NCBI RefSeq assembly: GCF_027853965.1
Contig: NZ_JAQGLB010000009.1
Location: 246,266-310,265, forward strand
Direction of reading: 5' to 3'
Length of the DNA: 64,000 nucleotides
DNA from: Saccharopolyspora indica
GTDB lineage: Bacteria > Actinomycetota > Actinomycetes > Mycobacteriales > Pseudonocardiaceae
The notes under the pieces are model-generated. The model was given only the letters and a program-made list of their open reading frames with translations. It did not search any database and was not told where the DNA came from. Positions 8,705 through 17,040 of the stretch are shown here, one piece after another. How positions within the stretch are numbered: position 1 is the first letter of the stretch; each line of letters starts with the position of its first letter. Both the position numbers and the translations under genes were made by a program.

Positions 8705-9402
8705 TGCGCCGGGAGACCCAGAACCTGCTGTTGCTGCTGCTGGGCGGCGCGCTGCTGAAGATCGCGCTGGGCGGCAGCTACCTGCGCTACGTCAAGCCCT
8801 CGCTGTTCCCGTGGCTGCTGGTGTCGGGCCTGGTCATGATCGGCCTCGCGGCCTTCGCCATCGTCCGCGACATCCGGGCCGGGGGCGCCGGGCACCACGA
8901 GCACGACTCGCGCAGCCCGTGGCTGTTGCTGCTGCCGGTGTTCGCGATCTTCCTGGTGGCGCCGCCCGCGCTGGGCTCGGACTCGGTCACCCGGGACCGC
9001 GCCGCGGCCCCGCAGGCCCCGGCGGAACCGCTGTTCCCCGAGCTGCCGCCCGAGCAGGCCCCGCTGCTGAGCGCCTCGGAGTTCATCACCCGGGTGATCT
9101 GGGACGACAGCGGTTCGCTCGACGGCCGGACCATCCGCCTGCAGGGCTTCGTGGTGCACCCGACGCCCGAGACCACGCAGCTCGCGCGCATGCGCATCAC
9201 CTGCTGCGCCGCCGACGCGGCGCCGGTGAAGATCGACCTGGCCGGGGCGCCGCAGGCGGCGGAGCTCCCGGCGGACACCTGGGTCGACGTGGCCGTCCGC
9301 CTCCGCCCGGGCACGGCCACCGAGGCCAACGACTACGTCCCCACGGTGGACGTGCTCACGCTCCGCACCATCCCGGCCCCGCCGGACACCTACGAGTACT
9401 GA
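8704..9402 (+). CDS. TIGR03943 family putative permease subunit
   Basis: A 232-residue partner of the upstream permease, translationally coupled through TGATG. It has two N-terminal membrane helices, a helix near residue 80 (WLLLLPVFAIFLVAPPALG), and an extracytoplasmic beta-rich domain with RMRITCCAADAAPVKIDL, where the paired cysteines are conserved in this family (YcgQ/TIGR03943). The HHEHD stretch in the loop after helix two could bind metal. Substrate unproven. Confidence 0.82.
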   Translation: MRRETQNLLLLLLGGALLKIALGGSYLRYVKPSLFPWLLVSGLVMIGLAAFAIVRDIRAGGAGHHEHDSRSPWLLLLPVFAIFLVAPPALGSDSVTRDRAAAPQAPAEPLFPELPPEQAPLLSASEFITRVIWDDSGSLDGRTIRLQGFVVHPTPETTQLARMRITCCAADAAPVKIDLAGAPQAAELPADTWVDVAVRLRPGTATEANDYVPTVDVLTLRTIPAPPDTYEY

Positions 9403-9424
9403 CGATCTCGCCTGGTCAATGCCC

Positions 9425-9464
9425 GTGAGTGTTTTGTGGTGCTACAGCCCCACAAAACACTCAC
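9425..9464. repeat. 40-nt palindrome, family B copy 1
   Basis: A perfect 15-bp stem (GTGAGTGTTTTGTGG at 9425-9439, complement 9450-9464) with a 10-nt loop, between convergent genes. Related 40-nt elements occur at 32456, 33393 and 57870. A terminator function is possible here. Confidence 0.85.
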
Positions 9465-9510
9465 GACCTCACCCACAACCAAACCCCACCCACCACCGAA
9501 CCCGGGCGGG

Positions 9511-9927
9511 TCAGGCCGCGCAGTCGGGGCAGGTGCCGATGATCTCCACGGTGTGGCTGACATCGGTGAAGCCGTGCTCCTGGCCGATGCGCTCCGCCCA
9601 GTTCTCCACCGGCGGGTCGGACACCTCGACGGTCCGGCCGCAGTGCCGGCACACCAGGTGATGGTGGTGGTGGCTGGAGCACCGCCGGTACACCGACTCG
9701 CCCGACGGGTTGCGCAGCACGTCGACCTCGCCCGCGTCGGCCAGGGTCTGCAGGGTTCGGTAGACCGTGGTCAGCCCGATCCCCTCGCCCTGCCGCCGCA
9801 GCTCCTCGTGCAGCTCTTGCGCCGAGCGGAAGTCGTCGACCTGGTCGAGCAGGTTCGACACCGCCGCTCGCTGCTTGGTGGCCCGCAGTCCCGGTACCCC
9901 GACCGCAGGGCCCTCACCGGTGGTCAC
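9511..9927 (-). CDS. zur: Fur family regulator, probably Zur
   Basis: A 138-residue Fur-family repressor: a winged helix (RATKQRAAVSNLLDQVDDF, then TTVYRTLQTLADAGEVDVL), the metal-binding SHHHHHLVCRHCG segment and a C-terminal CPDC completing the structural zinc site. The order SmtB-Zur matches mycobacteria (Rv2358-Rv2359), where this protein senses Zn2+. The GTG start overlaps the SmtB stop (GTGA), giving one operon. A long in-frame open stretch upstream is antisense to glyS and was not used. Confidence 0.9.
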   Translation of the reverse strand: MTTGEGPAVGVPGLRATKQRAAVSNLLDQVDDFRSAQELHEELRRQGEGIGLTTVYRTLQTLADAGEVDVLRNPSGESVYRRCSSHHHHHLVCRHCGRTVEVSDPPVENWAERIGQEHGFTDVSHTVEIIGTCPDCAA

Positions 9928-10397
9928 GCTGTCTCCGTCTCCTGTCCGCCGTCGGATTCGGTGGAGCGCACCGCCGCCGGTCCGCGCGACCGGGCTCCGG
10001 AGGTCTCCTCCGCGTGCGTGGCGGCGTCCACCACGATGTGCGCCAAGTGCTCGTCGACGAGCCGGTAGACGACCTCCCGGCCGTGCCGCTCGCCGTGCAC
10101 GACCCCGGCCGACTTCAGCACCCGCAGGTGCTGGCTGATCAGCGGCTGGGCGACGCCGAGCGCGTCGACCAGCTCGTGCACGCAGCGCTCGGAGGTCCGC
10201 AGCTGGAGGACGATCGCGATCCGCACCGGGGCGGCCAGCGCCCGCAGCAGCTCGCCGGCCTCCACCAGGACCTGCTGGTCCCACAGCGGCGCCGGGTGCG
10301 CGGCCCGGTCCGGGGAGTGCACGTGGTCCTCGGGGCGCTCCAGACCGGGCCGCGCAGTCGGCTGGGCCGGCTCGGCATCCGGGCTGATAGCGGGCAT
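9924..10397 (-). CDS. ArsR/SmtB family metal-sensing repressor
   Basis: A 157-residue winged-helix repressor with an ArsR core (LLRALAAPVRIAIVLQL; the recognition helix region HELVDALGVAQPLISQHL) and a flanking His/Asp-rich segment. ArsR/SmtB proteins leave DNA when they bind metal; in mycobacteria the orthologue is zinc-responsive and co-transcribed with zur. The ATG at 10397 has GAGAGGAACC upstream; the N-terminal 30 residues are low complexity. DXHVVDAATHAEE near the C-terminus (HLAHIVVDAATHAEE) resembles an alpha-5 zinc site. Confidence 0.88.
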   Translation of the reverse strand: MPAISPDAEPAQPTARPGLERPEDHVHSPDRAAHPAPLWDQQVLVEAGELLRALAAPVRIAIVLQLRTSERCVHELVDALGVAQPLISQHLRVLKSAGVVHGERHGREVVYRLVDEHLAHIVVDAATHAEETSGARSRGPAAVRSTESDGGQETETA

Positions 10398-10611
10398 CGG
10401 TTCCTCTCCGAGATGTCTGGGCGCGGGACCGTCGAGCTGCGCCGTCGCGCGGTGACGCTCCACGCACCCATCCTACGGGTAACACACTTACGGTCGATCG
10501 CATCGACACCACGGCCCAGGCGCACGCCCGCCGCGCTGCGATCGGTACGCTGGGAAACTCCAGCCCGACCAGCTGGTTCGACTCATCCAGCGAATGATTT
10601 CCGGAGTTAAC

Positions 10612-11997
10612 GTGCCCGCCGACCAGATCGACACGATCGTCAATCTCTGCAAGCGCCGTGGTTTCGTCTTCCCGTCCGGTGAGATCTACGGCGGTACCCG
10701 GTCGGCCTGGGACTACGGTCCGCTGGGTGTCGAGCTCAAGGACAACATCAAGCACCAGTGGTGGAAGTTCATGGTGCAGGGCCGCGACGACGTCGTGGGC
10801 CTGGACTCCTCGGTGATCCTGCCGCGCCCGGTCTGGGAGGCCTCGGGGCACGTCACCGCGTTCCACGACCCGCTGGTGGAGTGCACGTCCTGCCACCACC
10901 GCTTCCGCGCCGACCAGCTCGCCGAGGAGTACTCCGAGCGCACCGGCAAGGAGACCGCCGAGGACGACCTGTCCGACGTCCCGTGCCCGAACTGCGGCAC
11001 CCGCGGCCAGTTCACCGCGCCGCGCGAGTTCAACATGATGCTCAAGACCTTCCTCGGGCCGGTCGAGAGCGAGGAGGGGATGCACTACCTGCGCCCCGAG
11101 ACCGCGCAGGGCATCTTCGTCAACTTCGCCAACGTGATGACCACGGCGCGCAAGAAGCCGCCGTTCGGCATCGGCCAGATCGGCAAGTCGTTCCGCAACG
11201 AGATCACGCCGGGCAACTTCATCTTCCGGACCCGCGAGTTCGAGCAGATGGAGATGGAGTTCTTCGTCGAGCCGGGCGAGGACGAGCAGTGGCACCAGTA
11301 CTGGATCGACCAGCGCATGTCCTGGTACACCGACCTGGGCATCAGCAGCGACAACCTGCGGGAGTACGAGCACCCGAAGGACAAGCTGTCGCACTACTCC
11401 AAGCGCACCGTCGACATCGAGTACCGGTTCCGCTTCGGCGGCCAGGAGTGGGGTGAGCTCGAAGGCATCGCCAACCGCACCGACTTCGACCTGACCACCC
11501 ACTCCAACCACTCCGGGGTGGACCTGTCGTACTTCGACCAGGCCAGCAACTCCCGCTACCGGCCGTACGTGATCGAGCCCGCGGCGGGCGTGGGCCGTCC
11601 GATGATGGCGTTCCTGATCGACGCCTACCACGAGGACGAGGCGCCCAACGCCAAGGGCGGCGTGGACAAGCGCGTGGTGCTGAAGCTGGACCGCAGGCTG
11701 GCGCCGGTGAAGGTCGCGGTGCTGCCGCTGTCCCGCAACGCCGAGCTGTCGCCGAAGGCCCGCGACATCGCCGCGCAGCTGCGCCGCAACTGGAACGTCG
11801 ACTTCGACGACGCCGGTGCGATCGGCCGCCGCTACCGCCGCCAGGACGAGATCGGCACCCCGTTCTGCGTGACGGTCGACTTCGACACGCTGTCCGACCA
11901 CGCGGTCACGGTTCGCGAGCGCGACACCATGAGCCAGGAGCGGGTCGCGATGGACAAGCTCGAGGAGTACCTGGCGGTCCGCCTCCTGGGCTGCTGA
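10612..11997 (+). CDS. glyS: Glycyl-tRNA synthetase
   Basis: A 461-residue dimeric class II glycyl-tRNA synthetase. Characteristic blocks are [50 protein letters not shown], and motif 2 [20 protein letters not shown]. The C-terminal anticodon-binding domain starts near [14 protein letters not shown] CxxC...CxxC pair near residues 90-130 ([13 protein letters not shown]) suggests a zinc-binding insertion. The GTG at 10612 has GGAG at 5 nt; an ATG at 10594 would add six residues. Divergent from the smtB-zur operon. Confidence 0.96.
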   Translation: MPADQIDTIVNLCKRRGFVFPSGEIYGGTRSAWDYGPLGVELKDNIKHQWWKFMVQGRDDVVGLDSSVILPRPVWEASGHVTAFHDPLVECTSCHHRFRADQLAEEYSERTGKETAEDDLSDVPCPNCGTRGQFTAPREFNMMLKTFLGPVESEEGMHYLRPETAQGIFVNFANVMTTARKKPPFGIGQIGKSFRNEITPGNFIFRTREFEQMEMEFFVEPGEDEQWHQYWIDQRMSWYTDLGISSDNLREYEHPKDKLSHYSKRTVDIEYRFRFGGQEWGELEGIANRTDFDLTTHSNHSGVDLSYFDQASNSRYRPYVIEPAAGVGRPMMAFLIDAYHEDEAPNAKGGVDKRVVLKLDRRLAPVKVAVLPLSRNAELSPKARDIAAQLRRNWNVDFDDAGAIGRRYRRQDEIGTPFCVTVDFDTLSDHAVTVRERDTMSQERVAMDKLEEYLAVRLLGC

Positions 11998-12112
11998 GGC
12001 CGTTCCAGTTCCTCCGGCGGGATCGTCGCCGGACGGAGATGCCGAGCGGTGTCCGGGTCGGCCGACTGGTCGACCCGGGCACCGGCCCCGAAGTTCTGCG
12101 AGGTTTGCCAGC

Positions 12113-12766
12113 GTGAGTCCCCACCGCGCCGCCCACCGGTCCAGCTCGGGGCGGACCCTGAGCCGGGTCGTGGTCGGCACGCTGCTGGTGGCGCTGCTGG
12201 TCGGCGGCGGCACCGCGTTCCGGGTGTGGCAGGTGGCGCGGTTCGACGACCGGCGGCCGGTGGACATCGTCGTCGTGCTCGGCGCCGCCCAGTACCACGG
12301 CAAGCCCTCCGACGTGCTGGAGGCGCGCCTCAACCAGGCGCTGAAGCTGTACCGCGCCGGGCTGACGGAGTACGTCGTGACCGTCGGCGGCAGGCAGAGC
12401 GGTGATGCCTACACCGAGGCCCAGGCGGGCAAGAAGTGGCTGAGCGAGAACGGGGTGCCCGCCGATCACATCGTCGAGGTCGACGTCGGCGAGGACACCC
12501 TGGGCAGCGTGCAGGCCGTGGCGGACCTGGCCGCGGGCCGCGGCTGGGACAGCGCGCTGATCGTGAGCGACCCGTGGCACTCGCTGCGGGCGCGGACGAT
12601 GGCCAACGACCTCGGGCTGGAGGCGTGGGCCTCGCCCGCTCGCTCCGGCCCGGCCGTGCAGACCCGCGAGTTCCAGTTCCGCTACATCGTCCGGGAGACC
12701 GGCGCGCTGCTGTACTACCGGCTGACGCACGCCCCGGCCGAGCTCAACGGCGACGGCCTGGGCTGA
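12113..12766 (+). CDS. YdcF/DUF218 family membrane-anchored protein
   Basis: A 217-residue protein with an N-terminal membrane anchor (VVVGTLLVALLVGGGTAF) and a DUF218 domain: VDIVVVLGAAQYHGKPSDVL, ARLNQALKLYRAGL, TVGGRQSGDAYTEAQAGKKW and LIVSDPWHSLRARTMAND. This family (YdcF, ElyC, SanA) has a Rossmann-like fold; ElyC and SanA are linked to envelope biogenesis. The soluble part is probably outside the membrane. The GTG start at 12113 has no strong ribosome site. It follows glyS after a short GC-rich stem-loop. Confidence 0.8.
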   Translation: MSPHRAAHRSSSGRTLSRVVVGTLLVALLVGGGTAFRVWQVARFDDRRPVDIVVVLGAAQYHGKPSDVLEARLNQALKLYRAGLTEYVVTVGGRQSGDAYTEAQAGKKWLSENGVPADHIVEVDVGEDTLGSVQAVADLAAGRGWDSALIVSDPWHSLRARTMANDLGLEAWASPARSGPAVQTREFQFRYIVRETGALLYYRLTHAPAELNGDGLG

Positions 12767-12953
12767 GGACCTGTCTGACGAACTCGTTTTGCGTGGCGAT
12801 GCGGGTGGCGGAGTGAACCCGCGGCGGTGCGAGCGCCGAGGGCGGGCTGTGCGCCTGGCGGCGCATCAAGACAAGAGGCCAAGGCATGACGCCCACCCGG
12901 TGGGGCGGCCGCGAAACGCCTGCGGCCTGCGGCGATTCGCCGGGTTCCGGCCG

Positions 12954-12959
12954 TAGTCT
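12954..12959 (+). promoter_or_regulatory. Putative -10 element of dgt (leaderless start)
   Basis: TAGTCT lies 8 nt before the ATG of the dGTPase gene; no Shine-Dalgarno is present. Confidence 0.4.
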
Positions 12960-12967
12960 GAACCGCG

Positions 12968-14248
12968 ATGGACACCACGCCCGGCTACCGCGCACCCGAT
13001 CTGCAACGGCTGCTGCCCGAACCGCCGAAGCTCGCGCTTCCGCAGGGCGCCCGCTCGGACGACCGCACTCCGTTCGCCCGCGACCGCGCGCGCGTGCTGC
13101 ACTCGGCGGCGCTGCGCCGGCTGGCGGGCAAGACGCAGGTGGTCGGTCCGGAGGAGGGCGACGTCCCGCGCACCCGGTTGACGCACTCGCTGGAGGTCGC
13201 GCAGATCGGGCGGGGCATCGCCGCGGCGCTGGGCGCCGACCCGGACCTCGTCGACACGGCGGGGCTCGCGCACGACATCGGTCACCCGCCCTTCGGGCAC
13301 AACGGCGAACGCGCGCTCAACGACCTGGCCGGGCCCTGCGGTGGTTTCGAGGGCAACGCGCAGACCTTGCGGATCCTCACCCGGCTGGAACCGAAGCTGG
13401 CCGAATCCGGTGACGTCGGCCGCGGGCTGAACCTGACCAGGGCGTGCCTGGACGCGGCGACGAAGTACCCGTGGCCGAAGCGGCCCGGCGAGGCCAAGTT
13501 CGGCGTGTACCCGGACGACGTGGCGGTCTTCGACTGGCTCCGGCAGGGCGCCCCGGCGCAGCGCCGCTGCCTGGAGGCCCAGGTGATGGACTGGGCCGAC
13601 GACGTGGCGTACTCGGTGCACGACGTCGAGGACGGTGTGCTGTCCGGCCGGATCTCGCTGCGCTCGCTGACCAGCGCCGATGAGCGCGCGGAGATCGTCC
13701 GGATGGCCGCGAAGTACTTCAGCGGCCCCGGCGACGCCTCGGGGCTGCTCGACCAGGCGGCGGCGGAGCTGGTGCGCTGGCCGGTGGTGGCGGCGGTGCT
13801 GGACTACGACGGGACCTTCACCGCGCAGGTGGCGCTCAAGCGGCTCACCAGCGAGCTGGTCGGCCGGTTCGTGGCCGCCGCGGTGACCGGCACGGTGCAG
13901 CGGTTCGGGCCGGGACCGCTCACCCGGTACCGCGCCGACCTGGTCGTTCCCGAGCCGGTGGTGGCCGAGGTCGCGGTGCTCAAGGCGGTCGCGCTGCGGT
14001 ACGTGATGAGCGATCCGCAGCGGCTGCGGATGCAGGAGCGGCAGCGGTCGATGCTGGCGGAGCTGGTGGAGGCCCTGGCGGAGGGCGCCCCGGAGTCGCT
14101 GGACCCGGCGATGGCGGTGGTGTGGCGGCGGGCCGGGGACGATGCCGCGCGGCTGCGGGTGGTGCTGGACCAGGTGGCCTCGCTGACCGATGCGCAGGCG
14201 GTGCGCTGGCATCGAAAACATGTACGCAACGTGGCTGAACCCGTGTGA
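12968..14248 (+). CDS. dgt: Deoxyguanosinetriphosphate triphosphohydrolase-like protein
   Basis: A 426-residue HD-domain dNTPase that hydrolyses dNTPs to nucleoside plus triphosphate. Visible motifs are [31 protein letters not shown] (metal-ligand His), the HD pair [14 protein letters not shown] and [16 protein letters not shown] (distal Asp). It sits between the DUF218 gene and dnaG, as in mycobacteria (Rv2344c-dnaG), so nucleotide-pool control and replication are linked by position. The start is ATG 12968, with TAGTCT just upstream. Confidence 0.94.
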   Translation: MDTTPGYRAPDLQRLLPEPPKLALPQGARSDDRTPFARDRARVLHSAALRRLAGKTQVVGPEEGDVPRTRLTHSLEVAQIGRGIAAALGADPDLVDTAGLAHDIGHPPFGHNGERALNDLAGPCGGFEGNAQTLRILTRLEPKLAESGDVGRGLNLTRACLDAATKYPWPKRPGEAKFGVYPDDVAVFDWLRQGAPAQRRCLEAQVMDWADDVAYSVHDVEDGVLSGRISLRSLTSADERAEIVRMAAKYFSGPGDASGLLDQAAAELVRWPVVAAVLDYDGTFTAQVALKRLTSELVGRFVAAAVTGTVQRFGPGPLTRYRADLVVPEPVVAEVAVLKAVALRYVMSDPQRLRMQERQRSMLAELVEALAEGAPESLDPAMAVVWRRAGDDAARLRVVLDQVASLTDAQAVRWHRKHVRNVAEPV

Positions 14249-14397
14249 CGTTCATCCGAAAGGGGTGAGTTGATCTGGGTTTCTCCATGACGCTTACGCA
14301 GAGTGTCCGCTGGCGGGTCCCGACCGCCGGTGGTGCCCGACCCCCGAACACGCCAGCGGCCCGGCCCCCGACATCGCCGGGTCGCGAGGAGACCCCG

Positions 14398-14583
14398 ATG
14401 CGCAACCGGCACTACATCCAGAAGCTCGTCGTCGGCGGCGAGCCCTACGTCAACACCGACAACCTGGCCGACTGGGTCAACGACCTGAACTGGCAGGACC
14501 CGGCGGCCCAGCGCGCGGCCAGCTACATCGCCCAGGAACTCCGCCTGATGGGCCTGTCCGACATCGAAGAATCCCTCCGCTGA
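14398..14583 (+). CDS. Small conserved hypothetical protein
   Basis: A 61-residue protein, MRNRHYIQKLVVGGEPYVN at the start, then DNLADWVNDLNWQDPAAQRA and RLMGLSDIEESLR. The ATG at 14398 has GAGGAG eight bases upstream; an in-frame ATG at 14287 would add a Pro/Arg-rich stretch that does not look like protein. Mostly helical, soluble, no known domain. It lies directly before the left inverted repeat of the serpin segment. Function unknown. Confidence 0.65.
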   Translation: MRNRHYIQKLVVGGEPYVNTDNLADWVNDLNWQDPAAQRAASYIAQELRLMGLSDIEESLR

Positions 14584-14598
14584 CGTTCACCCGGCCCC

Positions 14599-14660
14599 TG
14601 GTCAATTTCGTACGAAATTGACGTTCACCCGGGTGATGGTCAATTTCGCGCGAAATTGAC
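14599..14660 (+). repeat. 62-bp inverted repeat, left copy (serpin flank)
   Basis: The exact reverse complement of 15971-16032. It contains two short palindromes, GGTCAATTTCGTACGAAATT and GGTCAATTTCGCGCGAAATT, separated by GACGTTCACCCGGGTGAT. A partial tandem copy of the GACGTTCACCCGG unit precedes it at 14582. Confidence 0.95.
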
Positions 14661-14792
14661 GCGGGCCTCCCTCGGCCGGTGACGGCTGGCGGGTTCCGAC
14701 GATTCGCGTGCGAGGACGGCCGGGCGGACCGGTCGGCTGGCAGACTCGGGATCAGCCCGGAGCAAGCCGACGCGGAACGGAGCCCAGCGGCC

Positions 14793-15887
14793 GTGAGCGA
14801 ACACCTCGACTTCAGCCTGTCCCTGCACCGCAAGCTCGCCCCGCAGCCGGACGAGCAGTTCTGCTGGTCGCCGTACTCGGTGTCCAGCGCACTCGGCCTG
14901 GCCGCCGCCGCGACCGGCGGCCGGACCAGGGAAGAGCTGGTCACCGCCCTGCGCGCAGACCCGACCGCACTGCTCGACGTGCTCGGCGGCGCGGCCGAGC
15001 TGACCGCGGGCGGCGCGGCCGAACCACCGGTGCTGGCGGTGGCGAACACGCTGTGGGCGCACGAGGACCTGCACGTCGAGGAGTCCTACCTGCGCGCGCT
15101 CAAGGACTGGCCCGGTAGCGAGGTGCGCAACGCGCCGTTCCGCACCGACCCGGAGAAGTCCCGCCGGCTGATCAACACCGACGTCGCGGAAACCACCCGG
15201 GACCTGATCCCGGAGCTGCTGCCCGCGGGCTCGGTGCGCTCGGACACGGTCGCGGCGCTGGTCAACGCGCTGTACCTGAAGGTCTCGTGGCGCGAGGCGT
15301 TCGACGAGCACGCCACCGCGGCACGCCCCTTCCACGCTCCGGCAGGCACCCGCGAGGTGCCGACGATGCACGTCACCAGGCGTTTCGGCTACGCCGCTGC
15401 GGATGGCTGGCAAGCGGTGAGCCTGCCCGCCGCCGGGGGAGTGGAGGCGGTGGTCCTGCTCCCGGACGAAGGCCTCGACCGGGCCGAGCCGGACCTCGGC
15501 ACCGCCCGGCTGAGCGGGCTCCTGGCCGCGCTGGAGCAGCAGCGCGTCGAGCTGTTCCTGCCGAAGTTCGACGTCACCGGCGATGCCGAGCTGACCCGGC
15601 CGCTGGGCGCCCTCGGCGTCCACGACCTGTTCACCCCGGACGCGGACTTCTCGCCGCTGACCGACCGGTCGCTGCGGGTCTCCGCGGTGCTGCACCAGTC
15701 GGTGCTGGAGGTGGACGAGAAGGGCTTGGAGGGCGCGGCGGCGACGGCGGTGATGATGCGCCTGACGGCGATCATCCAGGAGCCGGAACCGATCCGCGTC
15801 GAGGTCGACCGCCCCTTCCTGTTCCTGGTCCGCCACCAGACCACCGGCGCCCTCTACTTCCTCGCCCGGATCACCGACCCGAGCTGA
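14793..15887 (+). CDS. Serpin family serine protease inhibitor
   Basis: A 364-residue serpin, close to the family core length. Diagnostic parts are FCWSPYSVSSALGLAAAATG near the N-terminus, AALVNALYLKVSWREAF, the reactive-loop hinge VDEKGLEGAAATA (about residues 310-322) and the C-terminal VDRPFLFLVRHQTTGALYF strand. Serpins trap serine or cysteine proteases by loop insertion. Aligning the hinge with antitrypsin puts P1-P1' near Thr-Ala, so a small-residue-specific protease is a possible target. No signal peptide is seen, so it is probably cytoplasmic. The GTG at 14793 was chosen at the domain start. It is flanked by perfect 62-bp inverted repeats, and serpins are sporadic in bacteria, so acquisition is plausible. 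Confidence 0.92.
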   Translation: MSEHLDFSLSLHRKLAPQPDEQFCWSPYSVSSALGLAAAATGGRTREELVTALRADPTALLDVLGGAAELTAGGAAEPPVLAVANTLWAHEDLHVEESYLRALKDWPGSEVRNAPFRTDPEKSRRLINTDVAETTRDLIPELLPAGSVRSDTVAALVNALYLKVSWREAFDEHATAARPFHAPAGTREVPTMHVTRRFGYAAADGWQAVSLPAAGGVEAVVLLPDEGLDRAEPDLGTARLSGLLAALEQQRVELFLPKFDVTGDAELTRPLGALGVHDLFTPDADFSPLTDRSLRVSAVLHQSVLEVDEKGLEGAAATAVMMRLTAIIQEPEPIRVEVDRPFLFLVRHQTTGALYFLARITDPS

Positions 15888-15970
15888 CAACCCCACTTTC
15901 GAGTGCCACGGCCCCACAAGCACGCACAACCCACCACCTGCGCAAAAGCCGCCCGCGCTGCGGAGTGATG

Positions 15971-16032
15971 GTCAATTTCGCGCGAAATTGACCATCACCC
16001 GGGTGAACGTCAATTTCGTACGAAATTGACCA
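15971..16032 (-). repeat. 62-bp inverted repeat, right copy (serpin flank)
   Basis: The perfect inverted copy of 14599-14660, located between the serpin stop and the convergent ECF41 gene stop. Sequence outside the 62 bp does not match. Confidence 0.95.
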
Positions 16033-16042
16033 CCGGCCCGCC

Positions 16043-16930
16043 TCACCAGGGGATCCGGGTGAGCTTGTCCGGGTTGACCACGTCGAAGATCTCCGCCGGT
16101 CGGCCGTCGCGGATCGCCAGGGTGAACACGCGCGGCGCGACCTCGGGGGAGCCGGGCAGCAGGACGCCGAGGTCGCCGTTGACCAGCACCAGGCGGAGGT
16201 TCTCCAGCAGCTTGTCGTCGTACTTCTGCATGAGCCCCACGGTGAACCGGGCCACCTTGTCGACGCCCACGACCGGGCGCCGGGCGGTGCGCGCCTTGCC
16301 GCCGCTGTCGCCGAGGACCACGACCGTCGGGTGCAGCGTGCGGGCGACCGCGCTGACGTCCTTCGACGCCACCGCTGCGAGGAATTCCTCCACCACCCGC
16401 TGCTGCTCGGGCAGCGGAGCCCGCGGCGGCGGGTCGGCGTCGGCCATCGCCCGCCGCGCCCGCGAGGCGTGCTGGCGGGCCGCGACGACGCTGCAACCGA
16501 GCACCTCGGCGATCTCGGCGAACGGCACCTCGAAGCCGTCGTGCAGCACGAAGGCCAGCCGCTGGTCCGGCGGCAGCTCGTGCAGCACGCGCAACGCGGC
16601 CATCCGCAGGTCGTCCTGACCGGCCACGATGTCGCCCGGATCCGCGTCGAGCGAGGTCACCAACGGCTCCGGCAGCCACGGGCCGACGTACTGCTCGCGC
16701 TGCACCGCCGCCGAGCGCATCCGGTCCAGGCACAGCCTGCTGACCACGGTGGTCAGCCAGGCGCCCAGATCGCGGATGTCGTCGCGGTCGACCGTCGCCA
16801 GCCGCAGCCAGGCGTCCTGGACCGCGTCCTCGGCGTCGGCGATCCGGCCGGTGAGCCGGTAGCCGAGACCGATCAACCGGTTCCGGTGCTGGTCGAATTC
16901 CGCGGCGAGCTCGGCGCTGGTGACGGTCAC
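16043..16930 (-). CDS. ECF41-type RNA polymerase sigma factor (SigJ-like)
   Basis: A 295-residue ECF sigma factor with sigma-2 (GYRLTGRIADAEDAVQDAWL) and sigma-4 (LPPDQRLAFVLHDGFEVPFA, then ARQHASRARRAM) regions plus a C-terminal SnoaL-like domain. The ECF41 hallmarks are present: WLPEP in the linker, DSGGKA (usually DGGGKA) and NPDKL near the end. ECF41 factors are controlled by this fused domain rather than an anti-sigma factor. The usual partner, a carboxymuconolactone decarboxylase, oxidoreductase or epimerase gene, is not adjacent. GTG start, with CAGAAT 7 nt upstream. Confidence 0.9.
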   Translation of the reverse strand: MTVTSAELAAEFDQHRNRLIGLGYRLTGRIADAEDAVQDAWLRLATVDRDDIRDLGAWLTTVVSRLCLDRMRSAAVQREQYVGPWLPEPLVTSLDADPGDIVAGQDDLRMAALRVLHELPPDQRLAFVLHDGFEVPFAEIAEVLGCSVVAARQHASRARRAMADADPPPRAPLPEQQRVVEEFLAAVASKDVSAVARTLHPTVVVLGDSGGKARTARRPVVGVDKVARFTVGLMQKYDDKLLENLRLVLVNGDLGVLLPGSPEVAPRVFTLAIRDGRPAEIFDVVNPDKLTRIPW

Positions 16931-16937
16931 GTCGATG

Positions 16938-16943
16938 ATTCTG
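16938..16943 (-). promoter_or_regulatory. Putative -10 element of the ECF41 gene (leaderless start)
   Basis: On the minus strand CAGAAT is followed by CATCGAC and then the GTG start. The same arrangement precedes the second ECF gene (41955). Confidence 0.4.
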
Positions 16944-17027
16944 CCGCAGCGGCACCGCGAGCAGACCGAAGTGTGGCGCGCCAGCCTCCAGGAGCGGACA
17001 CCTGGGCGGTGCCGATCGCCGTGCCCC

Positions 17028-17033
17028 TAGACT
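17028..17033 (+). promoter_or_regulatory. Putative -10 element of dnaG (leaderless start)
   Basis: TAGACT lies 7 nt before the GTG of dnaG; no ribosome-binding site is present. Confidence 0.45.
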
Positions 17034-17040
17034 GGGCCGC

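Noticed and set aside
9928..12333. A very long minus-strand open frame continuing upstream of zur through glyS
   Set aside because: It is antisense to glyS, whose protein is clearly conserved; zur starts at 9927 with an overlap to the SmtB gene.
12767..12967. The 201-bp gap before dgt as a possible repeated element or IS remnant
   Set aside because: It looks non-random (runs such as GGCGATGCGGGTGGCGGAG), but only one copy is in the window, so a repeat claim cannot be supported here.
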